A stretch of 64,000 nt of DNA from Betaproteobacteria bacterium (GTDB lineage: Bacteria; Pseudomonadota; Gammaproteobacteria; Burkholderiales; SG8-41), in NCBI GenBank assembly GCA_021730905.1, contig JAKFYK010000043.1, positions 1 through 64,000 of the forward strand, written 5' to 3'. The translations under genes and the position numbers were made by a program. Positions 46,580-56,280 of this stretch are shown one piece after another. The notes under the pieces are model-generated. The model did not search any database. It saw only the letters and a list, made by a program, of their open reading frames with translations, and was not told where the DNA came from. Position 1 is the first letter of the stretch. Each line of letters opens with the position of its first letter.

Positions 46580-47560
46580 ATGCGCCGCAGTGGCCTGCTC
46601 CTGATCATCTTCTCGGCATGCGCGCTGGCGGGGATCGCGCACGCGCAAGCCTGGAAGCCCGCAAAGCCGGTGGAACTCGTGTCGGGCTCCGCAGCAGGCG
46701 CGGCCTCCGACACCGCCTTGCGCGCGGTCGAACGCCTGCTGCAGGAAAAAAAACTGGTCGATGTGGCCACCACCATCGTCAACAAGCCCGGCGGCGGCGG
46801 CACCGTCGGCTGGACCTATCTCACTCAGCAGCCGGCGGACGGACATCATCTGACACTGTTGATCGGCAACCTGGTGAGCAATTACATCACCGGAAGCAGC
46901 ACGCTGTCGCACAACGATTTCGCGTGCACGGCGCAGATTTTCAGTGAAGTGACCGCGGTGGCGGTGCGCGCGGACTCACCCCTGCGCAACGCGAAGGATC
47001 TGCTGGCGAAACTGAAGGCCGATCCGTCATCGATCAGCGTCGCGGTCGGTACCGCGTTCGGCGGCTCCGGGCACATCGCGCTGGCGCTCGCCGCCAAGGG
47101 TGCTGGCGCCGACCCGAGGAAAATGCGTGCGCTGGTGTTTCCCGGCGTGTCGCAGGGCTTCGCGGCGCTCTACGGCGGGCATATCGACGTGGTTGCCAAT
47201 CCGCATTCCAGTTTTGCCGCACCGCTGAAAGAAGGCCGCGTGCGTGTGCTGGCAATCGCGGCTCCACAGCGCCTCGGCGGTGACTTTGCCGCCGTGCCGA
47301 CGTGGAAAGAACTTGGTATCGACGCCACCGTGGAAGCCTTTCGCGCCATCGCCGGACCGAAGAACATGGGCGCGGCGCAGGTGGCGTTCTGGGAAGGCGC
47401 GCTGCGCAAAATGGTGGAAACGCCGGAGTGGAAACAGGTGGTCGACAATCGCTCGTGGGTAGACAGATTCGCGGGCGCAGAGGGCTGCAAGGCTGCGTTC
47501 AAAATACAGTACGACCAGATGCACATCGGTTTGACGGAACTGGGCCTGGCCAAGCGTTAG
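46580..47560 (+). CDS. Divergent Bug/TctC family solute-binding protein
   Basis: WKPAKPVELVSGSAAGAASDTALRAVERLLQEKKLVDVATTIVNKPGGGGTVGW; signal peptide. Confidence 0.9.
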   Translation: MRRSGLLLIIFSACALAGIAHAQAWKPAKPVELVSGSAAGAASDTALRAVERLLQEKKLVDVATTIVNKPGGGGTVGWTYLTQQPADGHHLTLLIGNLVSNYITGSSTLSHNDFACTAQIFSEVTAVAVRADSPLRNAKDLLAKLKADPSSISVAVGTAFGGSGHIALALAAKGAGADPRKMRALVFPGVSQGFAALYGGHIDVVANPHSSFAAPLKEGRVRVLAIAAPQRLGGDFAAVPTWKELGIDATVEAFRAIAGPKNMGAAQVAFWEGALRKMVETPEWKQVVDNRSWVDRFAGAEGCKAAFKIQYDQMHIGLTELGLAKR

Positions 47561-47574
47561 CCGCGCCCCCGCCT

Positions 47575-48549
47575 GTGAATATCACCGTCCTCGACGACTA
47601 CACCGATCTTGTGCGCACGCTGGCGTGCGTATCCACACTCCGCGAGCACCCGCTCACCGTGTACACCGACTGCGAACGCAATCTCGATGTGCTCGCGGAT
47701 CGCCTCAAGGACACCGACGTGCTGGTGCTGCTGCGCGAACGCATGCGAGTGAGCGCTGAACTGATCACGCGCCTGCCGCGGCTGAAAATGATCACGCTGA
47801 ACGGTCCGTATCCGCATGTTGATGTCGATGCCTGCACTGCGCGCGGCATCCTTGTGTGCTCGGAACACGCGCGCACCTCGTACGCGACGGCGGAACTGAC
47901 GTGGGGGCTGATCATCGCCGCGATGCGCGACATTCCGCGGCAAATGATGCGGCTGAAGAACGGACAATGGCAGAACCGCACGGGCATGGGGCTGCGCGGC
48001 CGCACGCTGGGCATTTACGGTTATGGCCGCATCGGCAAGCAGGTCGCGGGGTACGGCAAGGCGTTCGGCATGGCCGTGCTGGTATGGTCGCGCGAGAACG
48101 CGCGGGCGCAGGCCCAATCCGATGGTTACGAGGTCGCGGCGACGCGCGAGGCCCTGTTTGACGAGGCCGACGTGTTGTCGGTGCATGTGCGGCTGCTGCC
48201 GGAAACACGCGGTCTGGTCACCGCGGCCGACCTGGCGCGCATGAAACCGACGGCGGTGTTCGTGAACACCAGCCGCGCAGAACTGGTGGCCGGCGGCGCA
48301 TTGGTGGCCGCGCTGCATGCCGGTCGTCCGGGGGCTGCTGCGGTGGACGTTTATGAAAACGAGCCAATGACGAACGCAAACGATCCGCTGCTGCAACTCG
48401 ACAACGTCGTCGCCACGCCGCATCTGGGTTACATGGAGCACGATCAAATGGAAAATTATTTCAGCGATCAGTTCAGGCGCGTACTGGCGTATGCGATGGG
48501 CAAACCGTACGGCGTGGTGAATCCCGCCGCATTGGATGTAAAGCGTTGA
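47575..48549 (+). CDS. D-2-hydroxyacid dehydrogenase family protein
   Basis: GRTLGIYGYGRIGKQVAGYGKAFGMAVLVWSRENA; VFVNTSRAELV; DVYENEPM; GTG start chosen. Confidence 0.9.
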   Translation: MNITVLDDYTDLVRTLACVSTLREHPLTVYTDCERNLDVLADRLKDTDVLVLLRERMRVSAELITRLPRLKMITLNGPYPHVDVDACTARGILVCSEHARTSYATAELTWGLIIAAMRDIPRQMMRLKNGQWQNRTGMGLRGRTLGIYGYGRIGKQVAGYGKAFGMAVLVWSRENARAQAQSDGYEVAATREALFDEADVLSVHVRLLPETRGLVTAADLARMKPTAVFVNTSRAELVAGGALVAALHAGRPGAAAVDVYENEPMTNANDPLLQLDNVVATPHLGYMEHDQMENYFSDQFRRVLAYAMGKPYGVVNPAALDVKR

Positions 48550-48550
48550 T

Positions 48551-49516
48551 ATGCGGGCCGCACTCGCAACGTTGGCATGGTTTATCAGCGTGCTGGCACA
48601 CGCGCAGCCCGCGTGGCAGCCGCAACGTCAGATTGAACTCGTGGTGGGTTCAGGCGCCGGCGGCGGCAATGATCGCAACGCGCGCGCTCTGCAAAAAATA
48701 TTGTTTGAAAACAAATGGTTACAGAATGTCTCGGTCGTCAACAAAGTGGGCGGCGGCGGCGCGCTGGCTTACACTTACGTCAACCAGCATGTGAATGACG
48801 CGCACTATCTGGTGTTCGTGCGACAGGGATTTTTGTCGAATCACGTGCTGGGGCGCAGCGCGATTGGCCCGGCGGACATGAGCGCCCTTGCCATGCTGAC
48901 CAGCGAAGCGAGCGGGATCGCGGTGCGTGCCGGCAACACGGCGCTGAAATCACTGCCGGATGTTATGGAACGCCTGAAGCAGGACCCGCAATCGCTGACC
49001 ACGTCTCTTGGCAGCACGCGCGCCGGCACGCCGCACCTGATGCTGGGACTGCTGGCAAAGGCGGGCGGCATCGACGCGCGGCGGTTCAAGCTCGTCACTT
49101 TCAGCGGCGGCGCGGAATCGACCACGCAATTGCTCGGCGGCCACATTGACATGGCCGCGGTCAGCATCGACAACACGGCGCCGCATCACAAGAGCGGCGC
49201 ATTGCGCATCCTGGGCGTTTCCAGCGCCCAGCGCCTCGCCGCGCTGCCCGACGTGCCCACGTTCAGGGAGCAGGGCTACGACATCGTGATGGGTGGGTTC
49301 ACCATCGCCATGGGTCCGCGCGGACTGACACCGGCGCAGATCCAGTACTGGGAAAATCTGCTGGAGCGTGTATCCGGCAGCGCCGAATGGAAGCGCCTGC
49401 TGGCGGCCGATCTGCAGGATGTGGATTTCAAGAGATCGGCGGCGACACGCGAATATCTGCGGCAGCAATATGAATTGACACGCACTTTGCTGGCCGACAT
49501 CGGCATGACCAAATAG
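48551..49516 (+). CDS. Divergent Bug/TctC family solute-binding protein
   Basis: WQPQRQIELVVGSGAGGGNDRNARALQKILFENKWLQNVSVVNKVGGGGALAY; signal peptide. Confidence 0.9.
   Translation: MRAALATLAWFISVLAHAQPAWQPQRQIELVVGSGAGGGNDRNARALQKILFENKWLQNVSVVNKVGGGGALAYTYVNQHVNDAHYLVFVRQGFLSNHVLGRSAIGPADMSALAMLTSEASGIAVRAGNTALKSLPDVMERLKQDPQSLTTSLGSTRAGTPHLMLGLLAKAGGIDARRFKLVTFSGGAESTTQLLGGHIDMAAVSIDNTAPHHKSGALRILGVSSAQRLAALPDVPTFREQGYDIVMGGFTIAMGPRGLTPAQIQYWENLLERVSGSAEWKRLLAADLQDVDFKRSAATREYLRQQYELTRTLLADIGMTK
48691..48722 (-). repeat. AT-rich dispersed motif, copy F (inside Bug CDS)
   Basis: reverse complement: gtaaccatttgttttcaaacaatattttttgc. Confidence 0.6.
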
Positions 49517-49519
49517 AGA

Positions 49520-50923
49520 ATGCTCCCTGTGAACGCCCACAAACCATCGACCATTTCACCCATCACCCAAACGCTCGCCGCCTATATCGCCGCCGCGCCA
49601 CGCAAAACCTTGCCGAAGGAAGTCGCCGAGAAAACCAAGCATCATGTCCTCGACACGATCGCTGCAATGGTCTCCGGCTCCAGGCTGCCACCGGGCAAAG
49701 CGGCACTCGCTTATGTCAAAACGCTCGGCGGCATGCAGCAAGCCACGGTCGTCGGCTCGCGCATAATGACGACGACCGTGAACGCCGCGCTCGCCAACGC
49801 GATGATGGCGCACGCCGACGAAACCGACGATTCGCACGCACCGTCGCTGATGCATCCGGGCTGCGCCATCGTTTCCGCTGCACTGGCGTTTGGCGAATTG
49901 CATCACCGCAACGGCAACACCCTGCTGCGCGCGGTGGCACTGGGCTACGACGTGGGTGCGCGCCTCAATATTTCCCTGGGAGAGTCGGCATTTCGCAGGG
50001 TCGGGCATTTGACGCACTGCTTCGGCCCCACATTCGGGTCTACCGCCGCCGGCGCAGCACTGTGCGGCTTCAATACGAAGCAGGTGCGCCATGCGCTCGC
50101 CTACGCCGCGCAGCAGGCGGGCGGACTGTCGAGCTACGCGCGCGACACTGGCCACATCGAAAAAGCGTTTGATTTTGGCGGCATGCCGGCGCGCAACGGC
50201 GTTACCGCGGTCACCATGGTTGCGGCGGGCTGCACCGCCACCGACGATATCCTGTTCGGCGAACGCGGTTTTTACGCGGCCTACGACGAATCCGCGCGCA
50301 TCGGCCGCGCGCCTGATCCGTCGGTACTGGCGCGCGATCTGGGCAAGCGCTATGAAATCATGCGCACCAATATCAAACGCTGGACCGTCGGCTCGCCGAT
50401 ACAGGCGCCGCTGGATTCGCTGCTGGAACTCATTCGTGCGCACCATATCACGGCCGACGACGTGGAAAAACTCGTGGTGCGCGTCTCGACCACCGGCGCC
50501 AACACCGTCGGCGACCGCGAAATGCCGGACATCTGCATGCAGCACATGTGCGCGGTGATGCTGCTCGACGGCATCGCCACCTTTGACTCCGCGCATGACG
50601 AGAAGCGCATGCGCAATCCCAAAGTCCTCGCCGTGCGCAAACGCATCGAACTCATTGGCGACGAAGCACTGCAAAAAAAACTGCCGCAGCGTCAAGGCAT
50701 CGTCGAAATCACCCTGAAGGATGGCCGCACGGTGCGTCACCACACCGAAGCCGTGCGCGGCACCGCGGACAATCCGATGACGCGCGCCGAAGTCGATGAA
50801 AAGTGCTATCACCTGATGGCGCCGGTGCTGGGCGCGAAAAAATCACGCGCACTGTGCAACGCGATCTGGAATCTGGAAAAACTCGCCGACGCGCGCAAAC
50901 TGCGCCCACTGTTGCGGGTGTAG
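49520..50923 (+). CDS. MmgE/PrpD family protein
   Basis: ALANAMMAHADETDDSHAPSLMHPGCAIVSAALAFGE; HIEKAFDFGGMPARNGVTA. Confidence 0.93.
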   Translation: MLPVNAHKPSTISPITQTLAAYIAAAPRKTLPKEVAEKTKHHVLDTIAAMVSGSRLPPGKAALAYVKTLGGMQQATVVGSRIMTTTVNAALANAMMAHADETDDSHAPSLMHPGCAIVSAALAFGELHHRNGNTLLRAVALGYDVGARLNISLGESAFRRVGHLTHCFGPTFGSTAAGAALCGFNTKQVRHALAYAAQQAGGLSSYARDTGHIEKAFDFGGMPARNGVTAVTMVAAGCTATDDILFGERGFYAAYDESARIGRAPDPSVLARDLGKRYEIMRTNIKRWTVGSPIQAPLDSLLELIRAHHITADDVEKLVVRVSTTGANTVGDREMPDICMQHMCAVMLLDGIATFDSAHDEKRMRNPKVLAVRKRIELIGDEALQKKLPQRQGIVEITLKDGRTVRHHTEAVRGTADNPMTRAEVDEKCYHLMAPVLGAKKSRALCNAIWNLEKLADARKLRPLLRV

Positions 50924-50932
50924 CCACAGCGG

Positions 50933-51328
50933 CTAAGTCATCAGCATCAGCACCCACATTACCGCAACCCGCAATACCGGCAACCCGCAAAGTATTTTTC
51001 TGCCGCGCGATTCGTGCGCGCGCCAGGCTGCGACAAACGCCGCCAGCGACGCGACCGCTGCCGTGACCGCAAGACCCGCAACCCATAAGAAGACGGCGAT
51101 GCCGTCGCCGATGGAATTCAGCGTATTCAGCATCGCGCCGAGGACATCCCGCACACTATTCGAAGTAGCGGCCGGTTTGCGCGGCAAATAAAACCAGCGG
51201 TACACCGGCGGCACCGGCGGGATCGCCAGCGCGGCAACGATACCGATCCACAAAGACACTCTGCTTACCACGCGCGCAACCATGAATTTCCTTTTGGCAA
51301 CAGCATACACCGCGGCAAACAGCAGCAA
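50933..51328 (-). CDS. Hypothetical membrane protein
   Basis: Three to four hydrophobic segments; start uncertain (MVARVV possible). Confidence 0.5.
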   Translation of the reverse strand: MLLFAAVYAVAKRKFMVARVVSRVSLWIGIVAALAIPPVPPVYRWFYLPRKPAATSNSVRDVLGAMLNTLNSIGDGIAVFLWVAGLAVTAAVASLAAFVAAWRAHESRGRKILCGLPVLRVAVMWVLMLMT

Positions 51329-51357
51329 TCACGCGAGAGCGGATACAATCACAGCTT

Positions 51358-52629
51358 ATGTCCGAAGCACCCGCCCCGCCCGGGGAATCACGCGACCCGC
51401 CCAAGAGTTTCGCCGCGCTGCGCCATCCGCAGTACCGCATCTACTTTATCACCACCGCGCTGGCGATGATGGCGGACAACATCGAGCACGTCATCAGCTA
51501 CTGGGTGCTCTACCAAAAATTTCATTCGCCCACACTCGCGGGCATCGCGATACTCACGCACTGGCTGCCGTTTTTGTTGTTCTCGGTGTACTCCGGCGCG
51601 CTGGCCGACCGCTTCGACAACCGCCGCATCATTCAGTGGGCAATGCTGCTGTACATGGCAGCCTCGCTGGGCTGGGCATTGTTGTTTCTGACCGACACCA
51701 CGCAGCAGTGGCACGCGGTGGTGCTGCTCACCATTCACGGCATAGCCGGAGTGTTGTGGATACCGGCGAGTCAATTGCTGATACATGACATCGTCGGCGG
51801 CAAAAATCTGCAAAGTGCCGTGCGGCTCAATGCCACCAGCCGTCAGCTCGGTGTGTTGATGGGCCCGGCGGTGGGCGGCGCGCTGATGCTGATGTTTGGC
51901 GCGGCGGCGGGTTTGATTATCAACGTGATGATCTACCTGCCGCTCATCGTGTGGCTGTCGAAAACACCGCACGGCCAACGCAAGGCGCGCACCGCCGCCG
52001 AACAAAAAAGTGATGCGCGCGCCGGCGGACTCACCGACACCCTGGCAACGCTGCGCATGGCGCAAGGCAATCGCATACTGATCAGCATGATCGCGCTCGC
52101 GGGCGTGTCTTCGTTCTTTGTCGGCAATGCATTTCAGGCGCAGATGCCGGAGTTCGCGCACGACCTCGGCACCGAGAAAGCCGAGTTCTCCTACAGTGTG
52201 CTGCTCGCCGCCAACGCCGGGGGCGCTTTCATCGGCGGCATGATCCTCGAAGCGCGCGGCCTGTTGCAGGCCAACGCGCGCACCGCGATTATCCTCACCA
52301 TTCTGTGGTGCATTTCCATCGCCGGGTTCGCGATGACGGACAACTATCCGCTCGCAGCTGTGCTGATGTTCGTAGCAGGATTTCTGCAACTCGCCTACAA
52401 CTCGATGGCGCAAACGCTGGTGCAAATACATGCGCCGCCGCAACTGCGCGGCCGCATGATCGGCCTTTACAACATGTCGAACAACGGACTGCGCGCGTTC
52501 AGCGGCTTGACAGTCGGTTTGCTCGGCGCTGCCATCGGCATACACTGGTCGCTCGCCTTAAGCGCGCTGGTGTTGATGGTGATCGCAGGTATCTTGCTGG
52601 CGTTCTCGATGCGCGCGGAAAATAGATAG
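51358..52629 (+). CDS. MFS transporter
   Basis: Multi-TM; YSGALADRFDNRRIIQWAMLLYMAASL; MAQTLVQIHAPPQLRGRMIGLYNM (enterobactin-exporter-like MFS). Confidence 0.92.
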   Translation: MSEAPAPPGESRDPPKSFAALRHPQYRIYFITTALAMMADNIEHVISYWVLYQKFHSPTLAGIAILTHWLPFLLFSVYSGALADRFDNRRIIQWAMLLYMAASLGWALLFLTDTTQQWHAVVLLTIHGIAGVLWIPASQLLIHDIVGGKNLQSAVRLNATSRQLGVLMGPAVGGALMLMFGAAAGLIINVMIYLPLIVWLSKTPHGQRKARTAAEQKSDARAGGLTDTLATLRMAQGNRILISMIALAGVSSFFVGNAFQAQMPEFAHDLGTEKAEFSYSVLLAANAGGAFIGGMILEARGLLQANARTAIILTILWCISIAGFAMTDNYPLAAVLMFVAGFLQLAYNSMAQTLVQIHAPPQLRGRMIGLYNMSNNGLRAFSGLTVGLLGAAIGIHWSLALSALVLMVIAGILLAFSMRAENR

Positions 52630-52633
52630 TCCG

Positions 52634-55600
52634 ATGTTTCTACCCGATCATGAGAGCGGGCAGGAAACCCTTCCCCCTATTTGGTTTTGCCAAATAATTT
52701 TCCCTGTGTGCATCCTCGCCATCCAATGGCTGGTACTGATTTTACTGGTCTTCGCGCCACAGGCGTACGCGCAGAACCACGTCGCGCAGAATGCGCTTGA
52801 AACCGAGGCCATTGCAGCGTTAAAGGCCAAAGATCGCCCGCGTGCTATTGCGTTGCTGCTGGAACGTCTGCGCGTCACAGCCGAACTGCATGGCGAGTCA
52901 TCGCCTCAAGCCACCGCTGCGCGCAAAGACCTTGCCGACGTTCAGGATAACCACGCGGATGATCTGTTCCGTTTGGGCAAATACGCCGAAGCGCTACCGC
53001 TCTACCGGCAAGTGCTGACGGAACGGGAACGCCGCACTGGCAGCGAGTCGGCGGATAGCGCCATCAGTCTTAACGATATCGCCAAGACGCTCGCGAGATC
53101 GGGGCAATACGACGCAGCACTGCCGCTCTACCAGCGCGCACTCGCCATCGCAGAACACGTGCTGGGTCCTGAACATGCCACCACGGGTATCCGGCTGAAC
53201 AACCTCGCGCAGCTCTATGGCTCCATGGGCCAGTACGCCAGCGCCGAGCCGCTGCTTCTGCGCGCTCTGGCGATTGTCGAAAAGGCGCAAGGCCCCGCAC
53301 ACTCAGACACCGCCACCAGCCTCGGTAACCTTGCAGCGCTCTATCAAGCGATGGGTCAATACGCCAAGGCCGAGCCGCTGCTTTTGCGCGCGCTGGCGAT
53401 TGACGAAAAAGCCCAAGGTCCCGATCACCCGGATACCGGCGCCAGCCTCAACAACCTCGCGGCACTGTATCAATCGATGGGCCAGTACACCAAGGCCGAA
53501 CCGCTGCTCTTGCGCGCGCTGGCGATTGACGAAAAAGCCCAGGGCCCCGATCACCCGGATATCAGCATCCGCCTCAATAATCTCGCGGGTCTGTACCAAT
53601 CGATGGGGCTATTCGCCAAGGCCGAGCCGCTGTTCCTGCGCGCGCTGGCAATTGACGAAAAAGCCCAAGGCCCCAATCACCCGGATACCGGCACCAGTCT
53701 CAACAACCTCGCAGCGCTATACGAAGCGATGGGGCAATACGCCAGAGCCGAGCCGCTTTACCTGCGCGCGCTGGTCATTACCGAGAAAACGCGAGGCCCC
53801 GAACACCCGGCTACCGGGATCCGCTTGAACAACCTCGCGGCGCTATACCAGGCGATGGGACAATACGCCAAGGCCGAGGCGCGCTTTCTGCGCGCGCTGG
53901 CGATTGCCGAGAAGGCGCTAGGCTCCGAACACCCCGATACCGGCATCCGCCTCAATAACCTCGCAGCGCTGTACCGCGCAATGGGGCAAGACACCACGGC
54001 GGAACCGCTCTACCAGCGCGCGCTGGCGATTACGGAGAAAACGCTAGGCCCCGAACATCCGTCCACCGGCACCAGCCTCAACAACCTGGCGGGGCTGTAC
54101 CGATCGATGGAGCAATATGCCAGAGCCGAGCCACTCTACCTGCGTGCGCTGGCGATTGCCGAGCAGGCTCAGGGCGCCAACCATCCCGATACCGGCGGCG
54201 GCCTCAACAATCTCGCAGGGCTGTACCTATCGATGGATCAATACGCCAGGGCTGAGCCGCTCTACCTGCGCGCGCTGGCCATTGCCGAGAAGTCGCAAGG
54301 CCCGGAACACCCGCTCACCGGCGTCCATCTCAACAACCTCGCGCTGCTGTACCAATCGATGGCGCAAAACGCCAAAGCCCTGCCGCTTTATCAGCGCGCG
54401 CTGCTCATCGCCACCTACGCCGGAAGTCCGGAATCCGCGTGGCGAGTCCAGCACAACCTACGCGCCGTCTACGCTCTTGAGAAACAACCCGAGCTCGCAA
54501 TCTTCTTCGGCAAACAGGCGGTTAACACCCTGCAGGGTATGCGCGCCAATCTGTCACAACTTGATAGAGAACTGCAACGCGGGTTTCTAGCCAATAAGAC
54601 CAGTGTCTATCGCGATCTGGCCGACCTGCTGATTCAGCAAGGCCGCCTCGCCGAAGCCCAGCACGTGCTTGGCATGCTGAAAGAAGAAGAATTCTTCGAC
54701 TTCGTGCGCCGCACGGAATCGGATGATCCGCGTCAACGCAAAATCGCTTTCCAATCGCACGAACAACCGTGGCATGACCGACTGAACACGCTCACCGCAC
54801 GCGCAGGTAACGCCGCCACTGAACGCGCTGATTTGGAACGCAAGGCAAGACTGGGTTTAACCGAGGCCGAGAAATCGCGTTTAGCTCAATTGAACCGCGA
54901 AAAAGAAACGCTGACCACTGACCTGCGAAGCTACTACCGCGAAGTGGTCAATGCCTTCGCATCAACCAAGGACCAGGGAACCAGCGCGCCGGATGCCGTA
55001 GCCCAACTCAAGGCCACACAACAAACCCTGTCCACTCTCGGCGCCGGCAGCGTGCTGGTGCAGTACGTGTTATCCGGCAACCGGCTCAACATCATCTTCA
55101 CCACGGCCTCAACGCAGGTGGCACGGCAAATCGAGATCAAGTCCGCAGACCTCAATCAAAAAATAGAGTTCTTCCGTGTTACGCTACGCAATCCATCGAT
55201 CTCTGCGCTACCGATGGCGCAGGAACTCTACAAGCTGCTGATTGCGCCGATAGCGCATGACCTCAACGCCGCCAATGCCCGCACGTTAATGATCTCGCTC
55301 GACGGCACGCTGCGCTACATCCCGGTGTCCGCGCTGCACGACGGCAAGCAGTACTTGATCGAGCGTTACGATCTGTCGCTGTATACCGAGGTAACGAAAG
55401 ACAATCTCATTCACCGTCCCGGCAAAGACATGAGCATCGCGGGACTGGGACTCACCCGCCAGATTGAGGATTTCGATGCGCTGCCGGCCGTGAAAGCGGA
55501 ACTGAATTCCATCGTGCGCAACGGCACTCAGGGGCTGATCAAAGGTGAATTGCACTTCGATCAACAATTTAATATCGTCAACATCAAGCAAGCACTGAAG

Positions 55601-56119
55601 AACAAACATCCGCTGATCCATCTGGCGAGCCATTTTGTGTTTCGGCCCGGCAATGAATCGACTTCGTTTCTGCTGCTGGGGGATGGCGACCGGCTCACCT
55701 TGAGCCGTATCCGCGAAGAGAAGCTGGATTTCAGTCATGTCGATCTCGTCACGCTCTCAGCGTGTGATACCGGGGTCGGTGGAGAACGTTCCGCGCAAGG
55801 AGAAGAAGTCGAAGGCCTCGGCGCACTGGTGCAAAGGCAAGGCGCGAAGGGTGTGATTGCCACGCTGTGGCCGGTAGCGGATGAAAGCACAGGACTGTTG
55901 ATGCAGCACTTCTACCAACTGCGCGAAGAAAAGAAACTTTCGAAGGCCGATGCCTTGCGGCAGGCGCAACTGATGCTGGTCAAAGGTCAATTCGCGCCGG
56001 GCGCCAACAGCGCGCAGCGTGGGTTGGATACGCCAGCTTCGGCCACGCCTAAGCCCGCCACTCCGTATGCACATCCTTACTTTTGGGCGCCGTTTATTCT
56101 GATGGGGAATTGGCTATGA
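52634..56119 (+). CDS. TPR-CHAT domain protein with N-terminal signal/TM segment
   Basis: Hydrophobic N-terminus ending APQAYAQ; 11 tandem 42-aa TPRs; C-terminal CHAT with HLASHF (His) and TLSACDTGVGG (Cys), YAHPYFWAPFILMGNW end. Confidence 0.95.
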   Translation: MFLPDHESGQETLPPIWFCQIIFPVCILAIQWLVLILLVFAPQAYAQNHVAQNALETEAIAALKAKDRPRAIALLLERLRVTAELHGESSPQATAARKDLADVQDNHADDLFRLGKYAEALPLYRQVLTERERRTGSESADSAISLNDIAKTLARSGQYDAALPLYQRALAIAEHVLGPEHATTGIRLNNLAQLYGSMGQYASAEPLLLRALAIVEKAQGPAHSDTATSLGNLAALYQAMGQYAKAEPLLLRALAIDEKAQGPDHPDTGASLNNLAALYQSMGQYTKAEPLLLRALAIDEKAQGPDHPDISIRLNNLAGLYQSMGLFAKAEPLFLRALAIDEKAQGPNHPDTGTSLNNLAALYEAMGQYARAEPLYLRALVITEKTRGPEHPATGIRLNNLAALYQAMGQYAKAEARFLRALAIAEKALGSEHPDTGIRLNNLAALYRAMGQDTTAEPLYQRALAITEKTLGPEHPSTGTSLNNLAGLYRSMEQYARAEPLYLRALAIAEQAQGANHPDTGGGLNNLAGLYLSMDQYARAEPLYLRALAIAEKSQGPEHPLTGVHLNNLALLYQSMAQNAKALPLYQRALLIATYAGSPESAWRVQHNLRAVYALEKQPELAIFFGKQAVNTLQGMRANLSQLDRELQRGFLANKTSVYRDLADLLIQQGRLAEAQHVLGMLKEEEFFDFVRRTESDDPRQRKIAFQSHEQPWHDRLNTLTARAGNAATERADLERKARLGLTEAEKSRLAQLNREKETLTTDLRSYYREVVNAFASTKDQGTSAPDAVAQLKATQQTLSTLGAGSVLVQYVLSGNRLNIIFTTASTQVARQIEIKSADLNQKIEFFRVTLRNPSISALPMAQELYKLLIAPIAHDLNAANARTLMISLDGTLRYIPVSALHDGKQYLIERYDLSLYTEVTKDNLIHRPGKDMSIAGLGLTRQIEDFDALPAVKAELNSIVRNGTQGLIKGELHFDQQFNIVNIKQALKNKHPLIHLASHFVFRPGNESTSFLLLGDGDRLTLSRIREEKLDFSHVDLVTLSACDTGVGGERSAQGEEVEGLGALVQRQGAKGVIATLWPVADESTGLLMQHFYQLREEKKLSKADALRQAQLMLVKGQFAPGANSAQRGLDTPASATPKPATPYAHPYFWAPFILMGNWL
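52991..54376 (+). repeat. 11 tandem 126-bp repeats encoding kinesin-light-chain-type TPRs
   Basis: Unit AEPLYLRALAIAEKAQGPEHPDTGxxLNNLAALYxxMGQYAK repeated every 42 codons. Confidence 0.95.
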
Positions 56120-56280
56120 GACGGGGCCGCGCAGTATCCTCGACCGATGCGGCTCCTTTGTCACCGGCGTCCTGCGCAAAGTAGATGGGGTGAATCGCGA
56201 AAACCCAATGAATATTGCGAACGCCCGTCATTCGGTTCAGACTCCTCGCATGAGAATCGAAACGTAACAACGGATGTGCC

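Noticed and set aside
49556-50812. 418-aa minus-strand ORF
   Set aside because: Antisense shadow of the MmgE/PrpD gene
51388-52545. 385-aa minus-strand ORF
   Set aside because: Antisense shadow of the MFS gene
52991-54376. Regular repeats considered as a CRISPR-like array
   Set aside because: The 126-bp period is in frame and encodes 42-aa TPR units; no short repeat/spacer structure
52634-56119. CHAT protein as part of a gasdermin or CRISPR-associated defence system
   Set aside because: No gasdermin, Cas7-11, NLR or other defence genes in adjacent sequence
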